A stretch of 64,000 nt of DNA, from positions 23,781-87,780 of the forward strand of contig NZ_BCXA01000033.1 of assembly GCF_001894865.1 (NCBI RefSeq), written 5' to 3'. The position numbers were made by a program, and so were the translations under genes. The notes below the pieces were generated by a model. The model was not told the DNA's origin and did no database searches. It saw only the letters and a list, made by a program, of their open reading frames with translations. Source of the DNA: Rhodococcus maanshanensis NBRC 100610. GTDB lineage: Bacteria > Actinomycetota > Actinomycetes > Mycobacteriales > Mycobacteriaceae. Below, one piece after another: positions 26,157 to 36,725 of this stretch; position 1 is the first letter of the stretch; each line of letters opens with the position of its first letter.

Positions 26157-27941
26157 CTAGCTACCGAAGAGGCTGGACAGTGATCCCGTGTCGAGGCTGC
26201 CCGTGCCACCGGGGGTGCCTGCGGCCGCGACGTTCACCACGGACGGCCCGGACACCGAGTCCTTGAACCCGGCGCCGCCGACGAAGGTGGCGGTGACGCC
26301 GAAGGTGCCCTCCTCCGCGAAGGTGTGCGACATCGTGGCCACGCCGTTGACGACGGCCACCGGGCCACCGATCGGGGTGGTGCCGACCTTGAACTGCACG
26401 GTGCCGTTGGCACCCGCGGGCGCGACAGTCGCCTTGAACTGCATGGCCTGTCCGACGGCCGCGTTGCCGGTGACCGCGAGGGCCGTGGTGGTGGCCTCAC
26501 GGGTGTCCGGCTCGTTCACGGTGACGGTGAAGCCACTCGAGGTGGATCCGGTGAAGCCGGTGGTCCCCGTGAACTCGGCGACCACGTTGGCGGTGCCCGC
26601 GGCGCCGAAGGTGTGCGGCAGGATGGCGACGCCGTCACCGGTGCCCACCGGTGCTGTGCCCACCTCCGTGCCGTTGACCAGGAACTTGACGGTGCCGCCG
26701 GTCGGGATCGGGTGCACGGTGGCCGACAGGTTCACCGAGGTACCGACGACCGCGGTGACCGGCTCGAGCACGGTGGTGGTGGTGCCCCAGTCGGCGTCCT
26801 TGACGGTCAGCTCGGCAGGCGGGGACACCGAGTCGGTGTAGCCGGCGGTGCCGGTGAAGACGCCGACGAAGCTGTGGGTGCCCGCCTCGTCGAACTTGCG
26901 GGTGATCGAGGCCGTGCCGTTGACCACGGGGACCGGTTCGCCGACGTTGGTCGCGCCGTCCTTGAACTGCACGGTGCCGACCGCGGTCGCGGGGGTGACC
27001 GTCGCGGTGACCTGGACGTCGTCGCCGACCAGCGCGGTGGCCTGGACCTGGATCGCGGTGGTGGTGTCGGCGGTGACGTCGACGGTCTTCACCCCGGAGG
27101 TCGAGTCGTGGAAGCCGGGACCGGCGGTGAACACGGCGGAGATGTTGTGCGCGCCAACCGAGTCGAAGGTGTGCGACAGCGTCGCGTTGCCGTTGGCCAC
27201 GCCGACGGGGCCGCCGATGTTCGCGGCACCGTCCTTGAACTGCACGGTGCCGACCGCGTTGGCGGGCCCGACGTTGGCGGTGAGGTCGACCGGGGTGCCG
27301 GTCTTGGCGGTCGCGGGGACCTGCAGGTCCGTTGTGGTGTTCACGGCGGGGTCGACGACACGTACCCACGCGCCCGCGGGGTTGGCGCCCGACTGCGTGC
27401 TGAACGCATAGACGTCGAACACGAAGCCGGCGTTGTAGTCGCCGAAGGCCTGGGTCGTGGGGATCTGGTAGGTGACGTCGAAGTTCACGTTGTCCAGGTA
27501 GCCCTTGGTGCCCAGGATCGGCACCGAGTTGCAGCCGCCGCCGGTGCACGTCGCCTTGACGCCCGCGGCGCCCTCGTTGGTGACGTTCGACTGCTTGCTG
27601 ATCGTGTGCGAGAGGTACTGGAAGCCCGCGGGCTGGATCTGCCGGATCGCGGTCATGTACCGGCCGATGCCCGCGGTCTTCCAGATCTTGGCGGTGTAGG
27701 TCACGGTGTCGCCCGGGTGGACGACGTTGACACCCGGCGTTGCGGGGTTGACCGCGGTCCCGTTCACGGCGGTCAGGCTGAGGTTCCAGCGCAAGTTGTC
27801 GGCCGTCTTGTCGCCCGACGACGCGGGCGGCGGGGGTGTCTCCTGAGCGGCGGCGGTGGCCGCACCGCCGAGCATCAGTGTCATCGCGGCACCGGCCGCT
27901 ATGAGGGGTGTCGCGAGGCGACGGGTCATGGACAAGAGCAC
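26157..27941 (-). CDS. Exported Ig-like repeat protein (about four repeats)
   Basis: 594 residues from GTG 27941, chosen because AGGAGG lies five bases upstream; the ATG at 27929 is too far from it. Signal peptide AAGAAMTLMLGGAATAAAQE. The N-terminal domain (~45-205, with a CTGGGC Cys pair) is followed by four or five Ig-like repeats (~205-570) with GTVQFKDGA and TFGAAGTANVVAEFTG-type blocks. The C-terminus is LDTGSLSSLFGS. Probably a cell-surface adhesin or matrix protein (inference). It resembles the gene at 24355 in repeats and C-terminus but not in the N-terminal domain. Confidence 0.85.
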   Translation of the reverse strand: MLLSMTRRLATPLIAAGAAMTLMLGGAATAAAQETPPPPASSGDKTADNLRWNLSLTAVNGTAVNPATPGVNVVHPGDTVTYTAKIWKTAGIGRYMTAIRQIQPAGFQYLSHTISKQSNVTNEGAAGVKATCTGGGCNSVPILGTKGYLDNVNFDVTYQIPTTQAFGDYNAGFVFDVYAFSTQSGANPAGAWVRVVDPAVNTTTDLQVPATAKTGTPVDLTANVGPANAVGTVQFKDGAANIGGPVGVANGNATLSHTFDSVGAHNISAVFTAGPGFHDSTSGVKTVDVTADTTTAIQVQATALVGDDVQVTATVTPATAVGTVQFKDGATNVGEPVPVVNGTASITRKFDEAGTHSFVGVFTGTAGYTDSVSPPAELTVKDADWGTTTTVLEPVTAVVGTSVNLSATVHPIPTGGTVKFLVNGTEVGTAPVGTGDGVAILPHTFGAAGTANVVAEFTGTTGFTGSTSSGFTVTVNEPDTREATTTALAVTGNAAVGQAMQFKATVAPAGANGTVQFKVGTTPIGGPVAVVNGVATMSHTFAEEGTFGVTATFVGGAGFKDSVSGPSVVNVAAAGTPGGTGSLDTGSLSSLFGS

Positions 27942-28099
27942 GGTTACCTCCTGAACGGCCCACCGGAGTGGGTTTGCAGTGGCGTGACTCACATCACAGA
28001 ATCGGCCGAAGCCTAACCGTCACCAAACCGAGACGTCCCCGCTTTTCTGAACATTCGTCCATCTGACCGACAGCGCCGGAAATCACCCATTACGCAGCA

Positions 28100-28133
28100 A
28101 ACCCGCCGCCCCGAGTGGTCGGGACGGCGGGTT
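28100..28133 (-). terminator. Terminator of gltBD
   Basis: AACCCGCCG (28100-28108) pairs with CGGCGGGTT (28125-28133), with an inner CCGA/TCGG stem. It lies 34 bases beyond the gltD stop codon. Confidence 0.7.
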
Positions 28134-28166
28134 GCCGTTCGGTTACAGGCCGTTACCGGCCCGTGA

Positions 28167-29618
28167 TCATCGCTGCGGTGCCGCCGTGGGAACGATCGGC
28201 GAGGGCAGCGAGGTCTCGCCCTCGAGGAACTTGTCGACGGCGGCCGCGCAGGCGCGACCCTCCGCGATGGCCCACACGATGAGCGACTGGCCGCGGCCCA
28301 TGTCACCGGCCACGAACACGCCGTCCACGTTGGTCGCCCACTCGCCGGAACGGGTCACGTTGCCGCGCTCGTTCAGGTCGACGCCCAGGTCCGTCAGCAG
28401 GCCCGGCTTCTCCGGTCCGACGAAGCCCATCGCCAGCAGCACCAGGTCGGCCTCGAGCTCGAAGTCGGTGCCCTCCTGCTTCTCGAAGCGGCCGCCGACC
28501 ATCTTGACCTCGTGGGCCTTGAGCCCGGTGACCTTGCCGTCCGCGCCGGTGAACTGCTCGGTGTTGACCGCGAACACCCGCTCGCCACCCTCCTCGTGCG
28601 CCGAGGAGACCCGGTACATGAGCGGGTACGTCGGCCACGGGGTGGAGTCCGCGCGGGCCTCCGGCGGACGCGGCATGATCTCGAACTGGTGCACGAGCTC
28701 CGCGCCCTGGCGCAGCGAGGTGCCGAGGCAGTCCGCGCCGGTGTCACCGCCGCCGATGATGACGACCTTCTTGCCCTCGGCGGTGATCGACGGTGCATCC
28801 GCATCGCCGAGCTGCACGCGGTTGGCGATCGGCAGGAACTCCATCGCCTGATGGATGCCGTCCAGCTCGCGGCCGGGGATCGGGAGGTCACGAGCCTCGG
28901 TGGCGCCACCGGCCAGCACGACGGCGTCGAAGTCCGCACGCAGCTGCTCGGCCGAGATGTCCACGCCGACATTGACTCCCGGGCGGAAGATGGTGCCCTC
29001 GGACTCCATCTGGACCAGGCGCCGGTCGATGTGGCGCTTCTCCATCTTGAACTCGGGGATGCCGTAGCGCAGCAGACCACCGATGCGGTCGGCACGCTCG
29101 AACACGGTCACGGTGTGACCGGCCCTGGTCAGCTGCTGGGCGGCGGCCAGGCCGGCAGGCCCGGAGCCGACGATCGCGATCTTCTTGCCGGTCAGGCTGG
29201 ACGGCCGAACCGGCTTGACCCAGCCCTCGTCGAAGGCGCGGTCGATGATCTCGACCTCGACCTGCTTGATGGTGACCGCATCCTGGTTGATGCCGAGCAC
29301 GCAGGACGCCTCACAGGGCGCCGGGCACAACCGACCGGTGAACTCCGGGAAGTTGTTGGTCGCGTGCAGACGGTCGATGCTGTCGCGCCAGCGATCCTTG
29401 TGCACCAGGTCGTTCCACTCGGGGATCAGATTCCCGAGCGGGCAACCGTTGTGGCAGAACGGGATACCGCAGTCCATGCATCGGCTGGCCTGGGTGCGGA
29501 GGGTCTTCGAATCGAAGTCCTCGTACACCTCCTTCCAGTCCATCAGCCGCAGCGGCACCGGCCGCCGGACCGGCAGTTCGCGCGAGGTGTGCTTGAGGAA
29601 GCCGGTTGGATCACCCAC
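28167..29618 (-). CDS. gltD: Glutamate synthase (NADPH) small subunit
   Basis: 483 residues, GTG 29618 with GGAGG upstream and an 8-bp overlap with gltB, so translation is coupled. The N-terminus carries the Cys clusters of two [4Fe-4S] centres ([30 protein letters not shown]). Two dinucleotide-binding motifs follow: [13 protein letters not shown] for FAD and [13 protein letters not shown] for NADPH. The subunit passes electrons from NADPH to GltB for synthesis of glutamate from glutamine and 2-oxoglutarate. Full length for the family. Confidence 0.97.
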   Translation of the reverse strand: MGDPTGFLKHTSRELPVRRPVPLRLMDWKEVYEDFDSKTLRTQASRCMDCGIPFCHNGCPLGNLIPEWNDLVHKDRWRDSIDRLHATNNFPEFTGRLCPAPCEASCVLGINQDAVTIKQVEVEIIDRAFDEGWVKPVRPSSLTGKKIAIVGSGPAGLAAAQQLTRAGHTVTVFERADRIGGLLRYGIPEFKMEKRHIDRRLVQMESEGTIFRPGVNVGVDISAEQLRADFDAVVLAGGATEARDLPIPGRELDGIHQAMEFLPIANRVQLGDADAPSITAEGKKVVIIGGGDTGADCLGTSLRQGAELVHQFEIMPRPPEARADSTPWPTYPLMYRVSSAHEEGGERVFAVNTEQFTGADGKVTGLKAHEVKMVGGRFEKQEGTDFELEADLVLLAMGFVGPEKPGLLTDLGVDLNERGNVTRSGEWATNVDGVFVAGDMGRGQSLIVWAIAEGRACAAAVDKFLEGETSLPSPIVPTAAPQR

Positions 29619-32600
29619 GAGCTGCCTCCATGATTGCCTCGTCCACGTCAGTTCCGTTCTTCTTCGCGGTGTCGATCGCCACGAGCACCTTCTTGTAATC
29701 GCGCGGCATCACCTTCACGAAGTGATTCACCTGCTGAGACCAGTCCGAGAGGATGCGGGCGGCAACCTCGGACCCGGTCTCGTCCCGGTGCCGTTCGATG
29801 GCACCCTTCAGCCAGCCGAAGTCCTCGTGCTCGAGATCCTCGAGATCGACCAGTTCCGTGTTGAGATCCTTCTCGAAGGACTTGTCCGGGTTGTAGACGA
29901 ACGCCACGCCACCGGACATGCCGGCACCGAAGTTGCGTCCGGTCGCGCCGAGCACGACCACCCGTCCGCCGGTCATGTACTCGCAGCCGTGGTCGCCCAC
30001 GCCCTCGACCACGGCCGTCGCGCCGGAGTTCCTGACCGCGAAACGCTCGCCCGCGATGCCGCGGATCAGGGCCTCGCCGCCGGTGGCGCCGAACAGGATC
30101 ACGTTGCCCGCGATGATGTTCTCCTCGGCGACGAACCCGTCGGCGGCCTGCAGCGGCGGGCGCACCACGATGCGTCCACCCGACAGTCCCTTGCCGACGA
30201 AGTCGTTGGCGTCGCCGAAGAGCCGCAGCGTCATGCCCTTCGGGACGAAGGCGCCGAAGCTGTTGCCCGCCGATCCGGTGAAGGTGATGTCGATGGTGTC
30301 CTCGGGCAGGCCCGCACCGCCGTACACCTTGGTCACCTCGTGGCCGAGCATGGTGCCGACCGTCCGGTTGACGTTGGTGATCTTCGACTCGAACTTCACC
30401 GGCTGACCGCTGTCGATGGCCGCACGACTCTGTGCGATCAACTGCTGGTCGAGGGCCTTCTCGAGACCGTGATCCTGCGAACCGGTGCAGTACAGATCCT
30501 GGTCCATGAAGCCCGACTCGGTCTTCGCCAGGATCGGCGACAGGTCCAGCTTGGACGCCTTCCAGTGCTCGAGGGCCTTGGTGGTGTCCAGCGCGTCGAC
30601 CTGGCCGACAGCCTCGTTGACGGTGCGGAAGCCGAGCTCGGCGAGCAGCTCACGCACCTCCTCCGCGATGAACATGAAGAAGTTCTCCACGAACTCGGGC
30701 TTGCCCGCGAAACGCTTGCGCAGCACCGGGTTCTGGGTCGCGACGCCAACGGGGCAGGTGTCGAGGTGGCACACGCGCATCATGATGCAGCCGGAGACCA
30801 CCAGCGGCGCGGTGGCGAATCCGAACTCCTCGCCGCCGAGCAGCGCGGCGATGACCACGTCGCGGCCCGTCTTGAGCTGACCGTCGACCTGCACCACGAT
30901 CCGGTCGCGAAGACCGTTGAGCAGCAGCGTCTGCTGGGTCTCGGCGAGGCCGAGCTCCCACGGCGCGCCCGCGTGCTTGACCGAGGTCAGCGGGGTGGCG
31001 CCGGTGCCACCGTCGTGACCGGAGATCAGCACCACGTCGGCGTGCGCCTTCGAGACACCCGCCGCGACCGTGCCGACACCGACCTCGGAGACCAGCTTGA
31101 CGTGGATGCGAGCCGCGGGGTTCGCGTTCTTCAGGTCGTGGATCAGCTGCGCGAGATCCTCGATCGAGTAGATGTCGTGGTGCGGCGGCGGCGAGATGAG
31201 GCCGACGCCAGGGGTGGACCCGCGCACCTCGGCGACCCACGGGTACACCTTGTGCGGCGGCAGCTGGCCGCCCTCGCCGGGCTTGGCACCCTGCGCCATC
31301 TTGATCTGGATATCGGTGCAGTTGCTGAGGTAGTGCGCGGTCACGCCGAACCGGCCGGACGCGACCTGCTTGATCGCGGACCGGCGCCAGTCGCCGTTCG
31401 CCTCGACCTCGAAGCGCGAGGGGTGCTCTCCGCCCTCACCCGAGTTGGAGCGACCGCCGAGACGGTTCATCGCGATGGCCAGCGTCTCGTGCGCCTCGGC
31501 GGAGATCGAGCCGTAGCTCATCGCACCGGTCGAGAAGCGCTTGACGATCTCGGAGGCGGGCTCCACCTCGTCGATCGAGATCGGCTGGCGCACACCGCTC
31601 TTGAACTTGAACAGGCCACGAAGGGAGGCCAGGCGCTCCGACTGGTCGTCGACGAGCTTGGTGTACTCCTTGAAGATCTCGTACTGGCCGGTGCGGGTGG
31701 CGTGCTGGAGCTTGAACACCGTGTCCGGGTTGAACAGGTGGTATTCGCCCTCACGGCGCCACTGGTACTCGCCGCCCACCTCGAGCTCGCGGTGCGCGCG
31801 CTCCTCGGGACGGTTCAGGTACGCGGACGCGTGCCGGATCGAGATGTCCGCGGCGAGCTCGTCCAGGCCGATGCCGCCCAGGTGCGAGTTCAGACCGGTG
31901 AAGTACTCGTCCACCAGCTCCTGCGACAGGCCGATCACCTGGAACAGCTGCGCGCCGGTGTAGGAGGCGAGCGTGGAGATGCCCATCTTGGACATCACCT
32001 TCAGCACGCCCTTGCCCGCGGCCTTGATGTAGTTCTTGACCGCGTCCTCGAAGGTGATACCGGTGAGGTCGCCGCCCTCGATCATGTCCTCGATCGTCTC
32101 GAAGGCCATGTACGGGTTGATGGCCGCGGCACCGAAGCCGACGAGCGTGGCCATGTGGTGCACCTCGCGGGCGTCACCGGTCTCGATGACGAGTCCGACC
32201 TTGGTGCGCGAGCGCTCGCGGACCAGGTGGTGATGCACGGCCGAGGTCAGCAGCAGCGACGGGACCGGGGCGAACGTCTCGTTCGAGTTCCGGTCGGACA
32301 GCACGATGATCCGGGCCCCGCCCGCGATCGCCTGCGAGACCTGGAAGCGGATGTCGTCGAGCGCCTTGCGCAGGCCCTTGCCGCCGTCGGCGACCCGGTA
32401 CAGGCCGGGCACGACAACCGAACGCAGGCCGGGGAAGTCACCGTCGTCGTTGACGTGGACCAGCTTGGCGAGGTCATCGTTATTGAGGATCGGCTGCGGC
32501 AGCGCGAGCAGGCGGCAGGACGCCGGGCCCGGGTTGAGCAGGTCGCCCTCCGGTCCCATGCTGCCGCCGAGGCTGGTGACGACCTCTTCGCGGATCGCGT

Positions 32601-34212
32601 CCAGCGGCGGGTTGGTCACCTGCGCGAACAGCTGCGAGAAGTAGTCGAACAGCAGGCGCGGACGAGCCGACAGGACCGCGATCGGGGTGTCGGTGCCCAT
32701 CGAACCGAGCGCCTCACCGCCGGTCTTGGCCATCGGCGCGATGAGGACGTTCAGCTCCTCGTTGGTGTACCCGAACATCTGCTGACGGATCAGCACCCGC
32801 TCGTGGTTCATGTGCACGTGGTCGCGCTCGGGCAGGTCGGCCATGTGGACCAGCCCGGCGTCGAGCCACTCCTGGTAGGGGTGCTCGGCCGCCAGCTCCG
32901 ACTTGATCTCGTCGTCGCTGATGATCCGGCCCTGCGCGGTGTCGACGAGGAACATCCGGCCCGGCTGCAGGCGGACCTTCTTGATCACCTTCGAGGGGTC
33001 GATGTCGAGGACGCCGACCTCGGAGGCCATCACGACCAGTCCGTCGTCGGTCACCCAGATGCGGCTCGGGCGCAGACCGTTGCGGTCCAGCACGGCGCCG
33101 ATCACGGTGCCGTCGGTGAAGCACACCGAGGCGGGTCCGTCCCACGGCTCCATCAGCGCGGAGTGGTACTCGTAGAACGCCCGGCGGGCCGGGTCCATGC
33201 TCTCGTGCCGCTCCCACGCCTCGGGGATCATCATCAGCACGGCGTGCGGGAGGCTGCGGCCACCGAGGTGCAGCATCTCGAGCACCTCGTCGAAGCGCGC
33301 GGTGTCGCTGGCGCCCGGGGTGCAGATCGGGAAGATCTTCTCGATCGCACCCTCGCCGAACACGTCGGACTCGATGAGCGACTCGCGAGCGCGCATCCAG
33401 TTCTCGTTGCCGGTGACGGTGTTGATCTCACCGTTGTGCGCGACGCGCCGGAACGGGTGCGCCAGCGGCCACGACGGGAAGGTGTTGGTGGAGAAGCGCG
33501 AGTGCACGAGGCCGAGCGCCGACTCCATCCGCTCGTCCTGGAGGTCGAGGTAGAAGCTCTTGAGCTGCGGCGTGGTGAGCATGCCCTTGTAGACGAAGGT
33601 CTGGCCGGACAGGCTCGGGAAGTACACCGACTCGCGGCCGGGGCCGTCCTCGCCTGCTCCGCCGTCGCCGAGCTCGTGCTCGACGCGCTTGCGGATCACG
33701 TAGGCGCGCCGCTCCAGGGCCACGCCGGTGACCGACGCGTCGGCCGCGGCGACGAAGACCTGCCGGAACGTGGGCATCGCCTCGCGCGCCATCGCACCGA
33801 GCGAGGAGTCGTCGGTGGGGACCTCGCGCCAGCCGAGGACCGTCAGGCCCTCTTCGGCGACGATCTTCTCCACGCCTGCGGCGGCCTCGTCGGCGGCCGC
33901 GGCGGCCTGCGGGAGGAACCCGATGCCGGTCGCGTAGGCGCCCTCGGCGGGCAGGTCGAAGTCGACGACCGCGCGCAGGAACGAGTCAGGGACCTGCAGC
34001 ATGATGCCCGCGCCGTCGCCGGTGTTCGGCTCGGAACCGGCAGCACCACGGTGTTCGAGGTTCACCAGCGCGGTGATGGCCTTGTCGACGATGTCGCGGC
34101 TGCGGCGACCATGCATGTCGACGACGAACGCGACACCACAGGCGTCGTGCTCGTTCGCGGGGTCATAGAGGCCCTGGGGTCCGTGAGACCTGTGGCCTGG
34201 AAATTGCTTCAT
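29611..34212 (-). CDS. gltB: Glutamate synthase large subunit
   Basis: 1533 residues. Mature N-terminal nucleophile Cys25 ([11 protein letters not shown]) after a 24-residue propeptide starts the class II glutaminase domain (~25-430). A central domain (~480-790), the FMN-binding synthase domain (~850-1240) and the C-terminal beta-helix domain (~1280-1500) follow. The [3Fe-4S] ligands are in [17 protein letters not shown] (~1145). Ammonia made from glutamine travels internally to 2-oxoglutarate. First gene of gltBD; a 287-bp leader region with a partial iron-box-like sequence lies upstream. Confidence 0.98.
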   Translation of the reverse strand: MKQFPGHRSHGPQGLYDPANEHDACGVAFVVDMHGRRSRDIVDKAITALVNLEHRGAAGSEPNTGDGAGIMLQVPDSFLRAVVDFDLPAEGAYATGIGFLPQAAAAADEAAAGVEKIVAEEGLTVLGWREVPTDDSSLGAMAREAMPTFRQVFVAAADASVTGVALERRAYVIRKRVEHELGDGGAGEDGPGRESVYFPSLSGQTFVYKGMLTTPQLKSFYLDLQDERMESALGLVHSRFSTNTFPSWPLAHPFRRVAHNGEINTVTGNENWMRARESLIESDVFGEGAIEKIFPICTPGASDTARFDEVLEMLHLGGRSLPHAVLMMIPEAWERHESMDPARRAFYEYHSALMEPWDGPASVCFTDGTVIGAVLDRNGLRPSRIWVTDDGLVVMASEVGVLDIDPSKVIKKVRLQPGRMFLVDTAQGRIISDDEIKSELAAEHPYQEWLDAGLVHMADLPERDHVHMNHERVLIRQQMFGYTNEELNVLIAPMAKTGGEALGSMGTDTPIAVLSARPRLLFDYFSQLFAQVTNPPLDAIREEVVTSLGGSMGPEGDLLNPGPASCRLLALPQPILNNDDLAKLVHVNDDGDFPGLRSVVVPGLYRVADGGKGLRKALDDIRFQVSQAIAGGARIIVLSDRNSNETFAPVPSLLLTSAVHHHLVRERSRTKVGLVIETGDAREVHHMATLVGFGAAAINPYMAFETIEDMIEGGDLTGITFEDAVKNYIKAAGKGVLKVMSKMGISTLASYTGAQLFQVIGLSQELVDEYFTGLNSHLGGIGLDELAADISIRHASAYLNRPEERAHRELEVGGEYQWRREGEYHLFNPDTVFKLQHATRTGQYEIFKEYTKLVDDQSERLASLRGLFKFKSGVRQPISIDEVEPASEIVKRFSTGAMSYGSISAEAHETLAIAMNRLGGRSNSGEGGEHPSRFEVEANGDWRRSAIKQVASGRFGVTAHYLSNCTDIQIKMAQGAKPGEGGQLPPHKVYPWVAEVRGSTPGVGLISPPPHHDIYSIEDLAQLIHDLKNANPAARIHVKLVSEVGVGTVAAGVSKAHADVVLISGHDGGTGATPLTSVKHAGAPWELGLAETQQTLLLNGLRDRIVVQVDGQLKTGRDVVIAALLGGEEFGFATAPLVVSGCIMMRVCHLDTCPVGVATQNPVLRKRFAGKPEFVENFFMFIAEEVRELLAELGFRTVNEAVGQVDALDTTKALEHWKASKLDLSPILAKTESGFMDQDLYCTGSQDHGLEKALDQQLIAQSRAAIDSGQPVKFESKITNVNRTVGTMLGHEVTKVYGGAGLPEDTIDITFTGSAGNSFGAFVPKGMTLRLFGDANDFVGKGLSGGRIVVRPPLQAADGFVAEENIIAGNVILFGATGGEALIRGIAGERFAVRNSGATAVVEGVGDHGCEYMTGGRVVVLGATGRNFGAGMSGGVAFVYNPDKSFEKDLNTELVDLEDLEHEDFGWLKGAIERHRDETGSEVAARILSDWSQQVNHFVKVMPRDYKKVLVAIDTAKKNGTDVDEAIMEAARG

Positions 34213-34444
34213 ACCTAGCCTTCGTGTGCGTCAGATGCACAGACGACCAGCAACGCTGATGGCCATCACGTGGCAATACAAAGCGCCGACGCAACACTGG
34301 GCCGGCGCGCCCATTCAGCTGCGGCGGCAGACGGTGATCGGGATGTGTCCCCGCCTCCGCCGACGTGGCTGAGTGACTATCTGGACGGTTGTGTGTCCAG
34401 CATGTTCCGAACACGATAATTCAGCACCCCCGTGCCGCGCCAAC

Positions 34445-34460
34445 TTAGGTTAGCCTTTTT
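34445..34460 (+). promoter_or_regulatory. Half iron-box-like sequence upstream of gltB
   Basis: TTAGGTTAGCCT (34445-34456) equals the left 12 positions of the DtxR/IdeR iron box (TTAGGYTAGSCT), but the right half is not conserved. It is ~235 bp upstream of gltB. GltB and GltD are iron-sulfur enzymes, which makes iron control plausible but unproven. Confidence 0.2.
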
Positions 34461-34499
34461 GGCCGCCTGACCAGTGCATAGACCGGGAACTCGCGGCAC

Positions 34500-35072
34500 T
34501 CATGGGCGGCCAGGATCCGCACCGAGCAGGGCGCATGTGAGCGCCGCGATCTCACTCGCGGGATCGAATTGTGCTGCGGGCGTTGATAACTGGTGAAGGA
34601 TCATCCCGTCCAGGTAGTCCGCCAGGATTCGGCATCCCCGATCCGGCTCGGCCGCCCCGAGCCCGGCCAGCAGGTCCGTCGCCCAGGTGAGTAGTTCGGC
34701 CCTGGCCCGGCCGAGCGGGGTCGCCAACTCCGGCTCCGCCACCGCGGCGACGAACAACGCGTACCGGGCAGCGGTCCGAACCCGGTCCGGCCCGGTCGCC
34801 GACCTGACGAACCCGGCCAGCCCGGCGGCGAACTCGTCCACCGAGGTGGGCCTCGGCACCGCCGCGAGCGCGCGCCAGTCCTCGCGATCGCGCTCGACCA
34901 GCCGGAACATGACGGCCTCCAGCAGCGATCCCCTGGTCCGGAAGTAGTTCGAGGTGGATCCCTGCGGGATGCCGGCGACCTCGTCGACGGCCCGGTGCGT
35001 GAGCCCGCGCATGCCGCGCGTGCCGAGCACCTCGATGGCGGCGTCGAGGACGCGTTCACGCTTACCGGACAT
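34500..35072 (-). CDS. TetR family transcriptional regulator
   Basis: 190 residues, ATG 35072. HTH at ~5-50 (KRERVLDAAIEVLGTRGMRG, then GIPQGSTSNYFRTRGSLLEA), then a helical ligand domain. Divergent from the FAD monooxygenase gene 54 bp away. Two identical-type operators (35081-35114) lie between them, so it very likely represses itself and the monooxygenase. Confidence 0.9.
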   Translation of the reverse strand: MSGKRERVLDAAIEVLGTRGMRGLTHRAVDEVAGIPQGSTSNYFRTRGSLLEAVMFRLVERDREDWRALAAVPRPTSVDEFAAGLAGFVRSATGPDRVRTAARYALFVAAVAEPELATPLGRARAELLTWATDLLAGLGAAEPDRGCRILADYLDGMILHQLSTPAAQFDPASEIAALTCALLGADPGRP

Positions 35073-35080
35073 AGCGCGAC

Positions 35081-35114
35081 ACTACAACAGTAGTAATGCC
35101 ACTACATCCGTAGT
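35081..35114. promoter_or_regulatory. Twin TetR operators
   Basis: ACTAC-AACA-GTAGT (35081-35094) and ACTAC-ATCC-GTAGT (35101-35114): two perfect 14-bp palindromes exactly 20 bp apart. The second overlaps the likely -10 (TAACGT, 35114-35119) of the monooxygenase gene. Best explained as two dimer sites of the TetR encoded at 34500-35072. Confidence 0.75.
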
Positions 35115-35126
35115 AACGTGACGTAC

Positions 35127-36179
35127 ATGAGGGGCACAGCAACCGTCGTCGGCGGCGGCATCGGCGGTCTCACCGCCGCGAACTACCTGATCCGGGCGGG
35201 ATGGGAGGTTCGGGTGCACGAGCGCGCGGACGGACCACCCGCCACCGGCACCGCGCTCGGTTTGTGGCCGCAGGCGCTCGCCGCCCTCGACGCGATCGGA
35301 CTCGGCGACCGGGTCCGCCAGCTCGGTGTGCCGCAGTCGTCCGGCTCGCTGCTGCGCCCGGACGGCACCGCGATCGCCCGTGTGACGGTGCGGGGCGGGT
35401 CGACCACCCTGCTGTCGCGGCCCGGGCTGCTGAGCACCCTGGCCGCGCCCCTCGGTCCGGGAGTGCTGCACTACGACAGCACCGGGGACCAGGGCGGCGA
35501 CGGGGCGGACGTCGTGATCGCCGCGGACGGCATCAACAGCCGGATCCGGGACGCGGTGTTCGGCGAGCGTTACCGACCCCGCCCGCTCGGGATGGCCGCC
35601 TGGCGCGGCTGGGTGCCGGGCACCGCCGACAACTCCGCCGAGACCTGGGGGGACGGCGCCCTCTTCGGGATCAGCCCGCGCGACGGCGGCCTGACGAACT
35701 TCTTCGCCGCGGTCCGCATGAAACCGGACATCGCGGGAGTGGAGCCTGCGGAACGACCAGACAACTCCGACGGCGGAGCCGCGTTCCTGCGCGAGCGGTT
35801 CGGCACCTGGCACGCCGAGGTCCGGGCGGTCCTCGATCGGATCGACCCCGCCGTGCTGCTCCACCACGACCTCTACGAGAGCCCGGCGCTGCCGTCGTAC
35901 GTGCGGGGCAACGTGGCCCTGATCGGCGACGCGGCCCACGCGATGGCACCGAACCTGGGCCGCGGTGCGTGCGAGGCGATGATCGACGCGGTGGCCCTCG
36001 GCAGGGCGCTGACCGAGAGCGCGGACGTGTCCGAGGCGTTGCGCCGCTACGACCGGCGCCGTCGACGGCCCACCCGCGCGCTGATGCGCGCCTCGAGGAC
36101 CATGGGGAGGGTGGCGACCGCAACCCGGCTGACGCCGCTGCGGGATGTCGCGATCGGCCTGGTGACCAGGCTCGGATGA
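35127..36179 (+). CDS. FAD-dependent monooxygenase (PHBH-type)
   Basis: 350 residues from ATG 35127; TAACGT at -8 suggests a leaderless message (a GTG at 35118 is the alternative). The FAD Rossmann motif is at the very N-terminus (VVGGGIGGLTAANYLIRAG), the second FAD motif is LIGDAAHAMAPNLGRGACEA, and DVVIAADGINSRIR is the DG motif. Single-component flavoprotein hydroxylases of this class use NAD(P)H and act on aromatic or polyketide substrates; some modify antibiotics such as rifampicin or tetracycline. Control by the adjacent TetR supports an inducible detoxification or catabolic role (inference). Confidence 0.88.
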   Translation: MRGTATVVGGGIGGLTAANYLIRAGWEVRVHERADGPPATGTALGLWPQALAALDAIGLGDRVRQLGVPQSSGSLLRPDGTAIARVTVRGGSTTLLSRPGLLSTLAAPLGPGVLHYDSTGDQGGDGADVVIAADGINSRIRDAVFGERYRPRPLGMAAWRGWVPGTADNSAETWGDGALFGISPRDGGLTNFFAAVRMKPDIAGVEPAERPDNSDGGAAFLRERFGTWHAEVRAVLDRIDPAVLLHHDLYESPALPSYVRGNVALIGDAAHAMAPNLGRGACEAMIDAVALGRALTESADVSEALRRYDRRRRRPTRALMRASRTMGRVATATRLTPLRDVAIGLVTRLG

Positions 36180-36203
36180 CGACGAAATTGCCCCGAAATG
36201 ACT

Positions 36204-36237
36204 ACTGACCGCAGCGAACATGTCAGCTGCGGTCAGT
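36204..36237 (+). terminator. Terminator of the FAD monooxygenase gene
   Basis: ACTGACCGCAG and CTGCGGTCAGT, a perfect 11-bp stem with a 12-nt loop, followed by GTTGTC. It begins 25 bases after the stop codon. Confidence 0.75.
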
Positions 36238-36410
36238 GTTGTCGGTAACCATAGCGTGACCGGATCGTGACTCGATCGCACTGTGGTAAAGGTCACCAGA
36301 CCAAGTGCCGATCACCGCGCAGGACCTCTGCTCGGCGAGCGGCACACCGACCGGACCGTCGATGAGGGAATCGGGTTCGAGTGGGCGCGACCTGTCGCTC
36401 TCGGACCGAC

Positions 36411-36452
36411 AAAAAAACGAGGCCACGATCTCTTTCGAGTTCGTGGCCTCGT
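36411..36452 (-). terminator. Rho-independent terminator of tRNA-Leu
   Basis: On the minus strand a 12-bp stem (36417-36428 with 36441-36452) is followed by a run of T (plus-strand A7 at 36411-36417). Textbook intrinsic terminator, about 30 nt downstream of the tRNA 3' end. Confidence 0.9.
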
Positions 36453-36480
36453 TCGTCGCAGTTCGTCGAACTGCTTATGG

Positions 36481-36563
36481 TGGGCGAAGGGGGACTTGAA
36501 CCCCCACGTCCCGAAGGACACTGGCACCTGAAGCCAGCGCGTCTGCCATTCCGCCACTCGCCC
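36481..36563 (-). tRNA. tRNA-Leu (anticodon CAG)
   Basis: 83 nt on the minus strand. Acceptor GGGCGAG pairs with TTCGCCC plus discriminator A; the anticodon stem CTGGC-TTCAGGT-GCCAG gives CAG; a long variable arm (TGTCCTTCGGGACG) marks a class II tRNA; the T arm is GGGGGTTCAAGTCCCCC. No encoded CCA. Its position next to fhaA is as in mycobacteria. Confidence 0.97.
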
Positions 36564-36725
36564 GAGCGACGCCGGAAACATTAACACGTACCGGTCGGGA
36601 ATGACGATTCGCCCCCCCGACCTGCGAAGGAAGCGATCACCCCCACGGGCATCCGGCAAAGGTAGATATCATGCAGGGGCGGCATCGAGGCCGCGACACG
36701 CCACCGGGACCGGAGAGGAGCCACG

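Larger units (their letters stand above)
36180..36480. other. Intergenic region with two terminators
   Basis: 301 bp between the monooxygenase gene and tRNA-Leu. It holds the two hairpins listed at 36204-36237 and 36411-36452 and no gene that I can support. Confidence 0.7.

Noticed and set aside
24508..28016. Long plus-strand frames opposite the Ig-repeat genes
   Set aside because: Antisense shadows of repetitive GC-rich genes; low-complexity product, no domain.
29185..34218. A 5-kb open frame on the plus strand opposite gltD/gltB
   Set aside because: It is the GC-rich antisense shadow of gltB, whose domains, nucleophile Cys and Fe-S ligands are clear. The antisense protein is low-complexity (Arg/Gly/Val-rich) with no recognisable domain.
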